Positions 5,558-5,778 of a stretch of DNA of 5,778 nt are shown piece by piece (within the stretch, counting starts at the first letter, position 1; the number at the start of each line of letters is the position of its first letter). Made by a program: the position numbers and the translations under genes. Source of the DNA: JAMCRD01 sp964633405. GTDB taxonomy: Bacteria; Patescibacteriota; Minisyncoccia; UBA6257; Colwellbacteraceae. The notes under the pieces are model-generated. The model was not told where the DNA came from, searched no databases, and saw only the letters and a list, made by a program, of their open reading frames with translations. The stretch is taken from contig CAZWFV010000023.1 of assembly GCA_964633405.1 (NCBI GenBank), positions 1 to 5,778 of the forward strand. Direction: 5' to 3'.

Positions 5558-5778
5558 ATGTCCGGCCATTCAAAGTGGACGCAGATAAAGCACAAGAAAG
5601 GAGCTACCGACAAAAAACGCGGCGAGCTTTTTTCAAAACTGCTTAAGGCGGTACGGGCAGCCGCGCGCAGCGAACCGAATCCGGACTTCAATCCGAGACT
5701 ACGTACGGCAATCGAAACGGCCAGGGCAGCAAACGTCCCCACCGACAACATCAATCGGGCTGTCGAGGGGAGTAAGAC
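5558..5778 (+). CDS. yebC: YebC/PmpR (TACO1) family protein, N-terminal part (runs off right edge)
   Basis: The first 73 residues of a protein of about 240 are visible. The start MSGHSKWTQIKHKKGATDKKRG is the family signature, followed by LFSKLLKAVRAAAR, then PDFNPRLRTAIETARAANVP and DNINRAVEGSK, which match the conserved N-terminal helical domain throughout. YebC proteins were long annotated as transcriptional regulators; the mitochondrial relative TACO1 and recent bacterial work point to a ribosome-associated translation role. The gene is divergent from pilB with a 46-bp gap. No Shine-Dalgarno precedes the ATG (the upstream stretch is A-rich, AAAATAAAACG). In many bacteria ruvC and ruvA follow yebC; whether they do here is outside the window. 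Confidence 0.95.
   Translation, partial: MSGHSKWTQIKHKKGATDKKRGELFSKLLKAVRAAARSEPNPDFNPRLRTAIETARAANVPTDNINRAVEGSK

Noticed and set aside
5512..5754. 81-residue N-terminal extension of the pilB reading frame
   Set aside because: It is the exact antisense of the yebC N-terminal coding sequence and resembles no PilB N1 domain; the promoter and ATG at 5511 give a better start.

Overview
The window reads as part of a compact bacterial chromosome, most likely from the Candidate Phyla Radiation (Patescibacteria, Parcubacteria-like). This is an inference from four things. The 5'-3' exonuclease is a stand-alone protein rather than part of a full DNA polymerase I. The histidine kinase has the FVTVAAHQLRTPL style common in that group. 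Genes are tightly packed or overlapping, and clear Shine-Dalgarno sequences are nearly absent. Termination at TAA, TAG and TGA all give family-typical protein ends, so the standard bacterial code fits and the UGA=Gly code of Gracilibacteria/SR1 does not.

Layout. Positions 1-3980 hold a minus-strand cluster read right to left: ruvB (branch migration helicase), tsaE (t6A tRNA modification ATPase), a stand-alone 5'-3' exonuclease, a two-TM PAS histidine kinase, and the start of holA (DNA polymerase III delta), which runs off the left edge. Junctions are 13 bp, a 32-bp overlap, 42 bp and a 4-bp ATGA overlap. The 42-bp gap carries its own promoter in front of the kinase. Positions 3981-4203 contain no protein gene. 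They hold two overlapping divergent promoters and a plus-strand structured RNA of about 168 nt, closed by a 23-bp helix that runs into a T-run; it is possibly a 6S-like RNA. Positions 4204-5511 (minus) encode a compact PilB/GspE-type ATPase for type IV pilus assembly. Divergent from it, at the right edge, is the start of yebC (plus strand).

Functionally, ruvB, the exonuclease and holA belong to replication, repair and recombination. tsaE serves translation fidelity, the kinase is an orphan sensor, and pilB belongs to surface pili or DNA uptake. The main items for a second look are the unidentified structured RNA with its near-consensus promoter, the promoter it shares face to face with ruvB, and two genes (kinase and pilB) whose ATG lies exactly 7 nt after a -10 box, which suggests leaderless mRNAs. 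No mobile elements, CRISPR arrays, tRNAs or rRNAs were seen.
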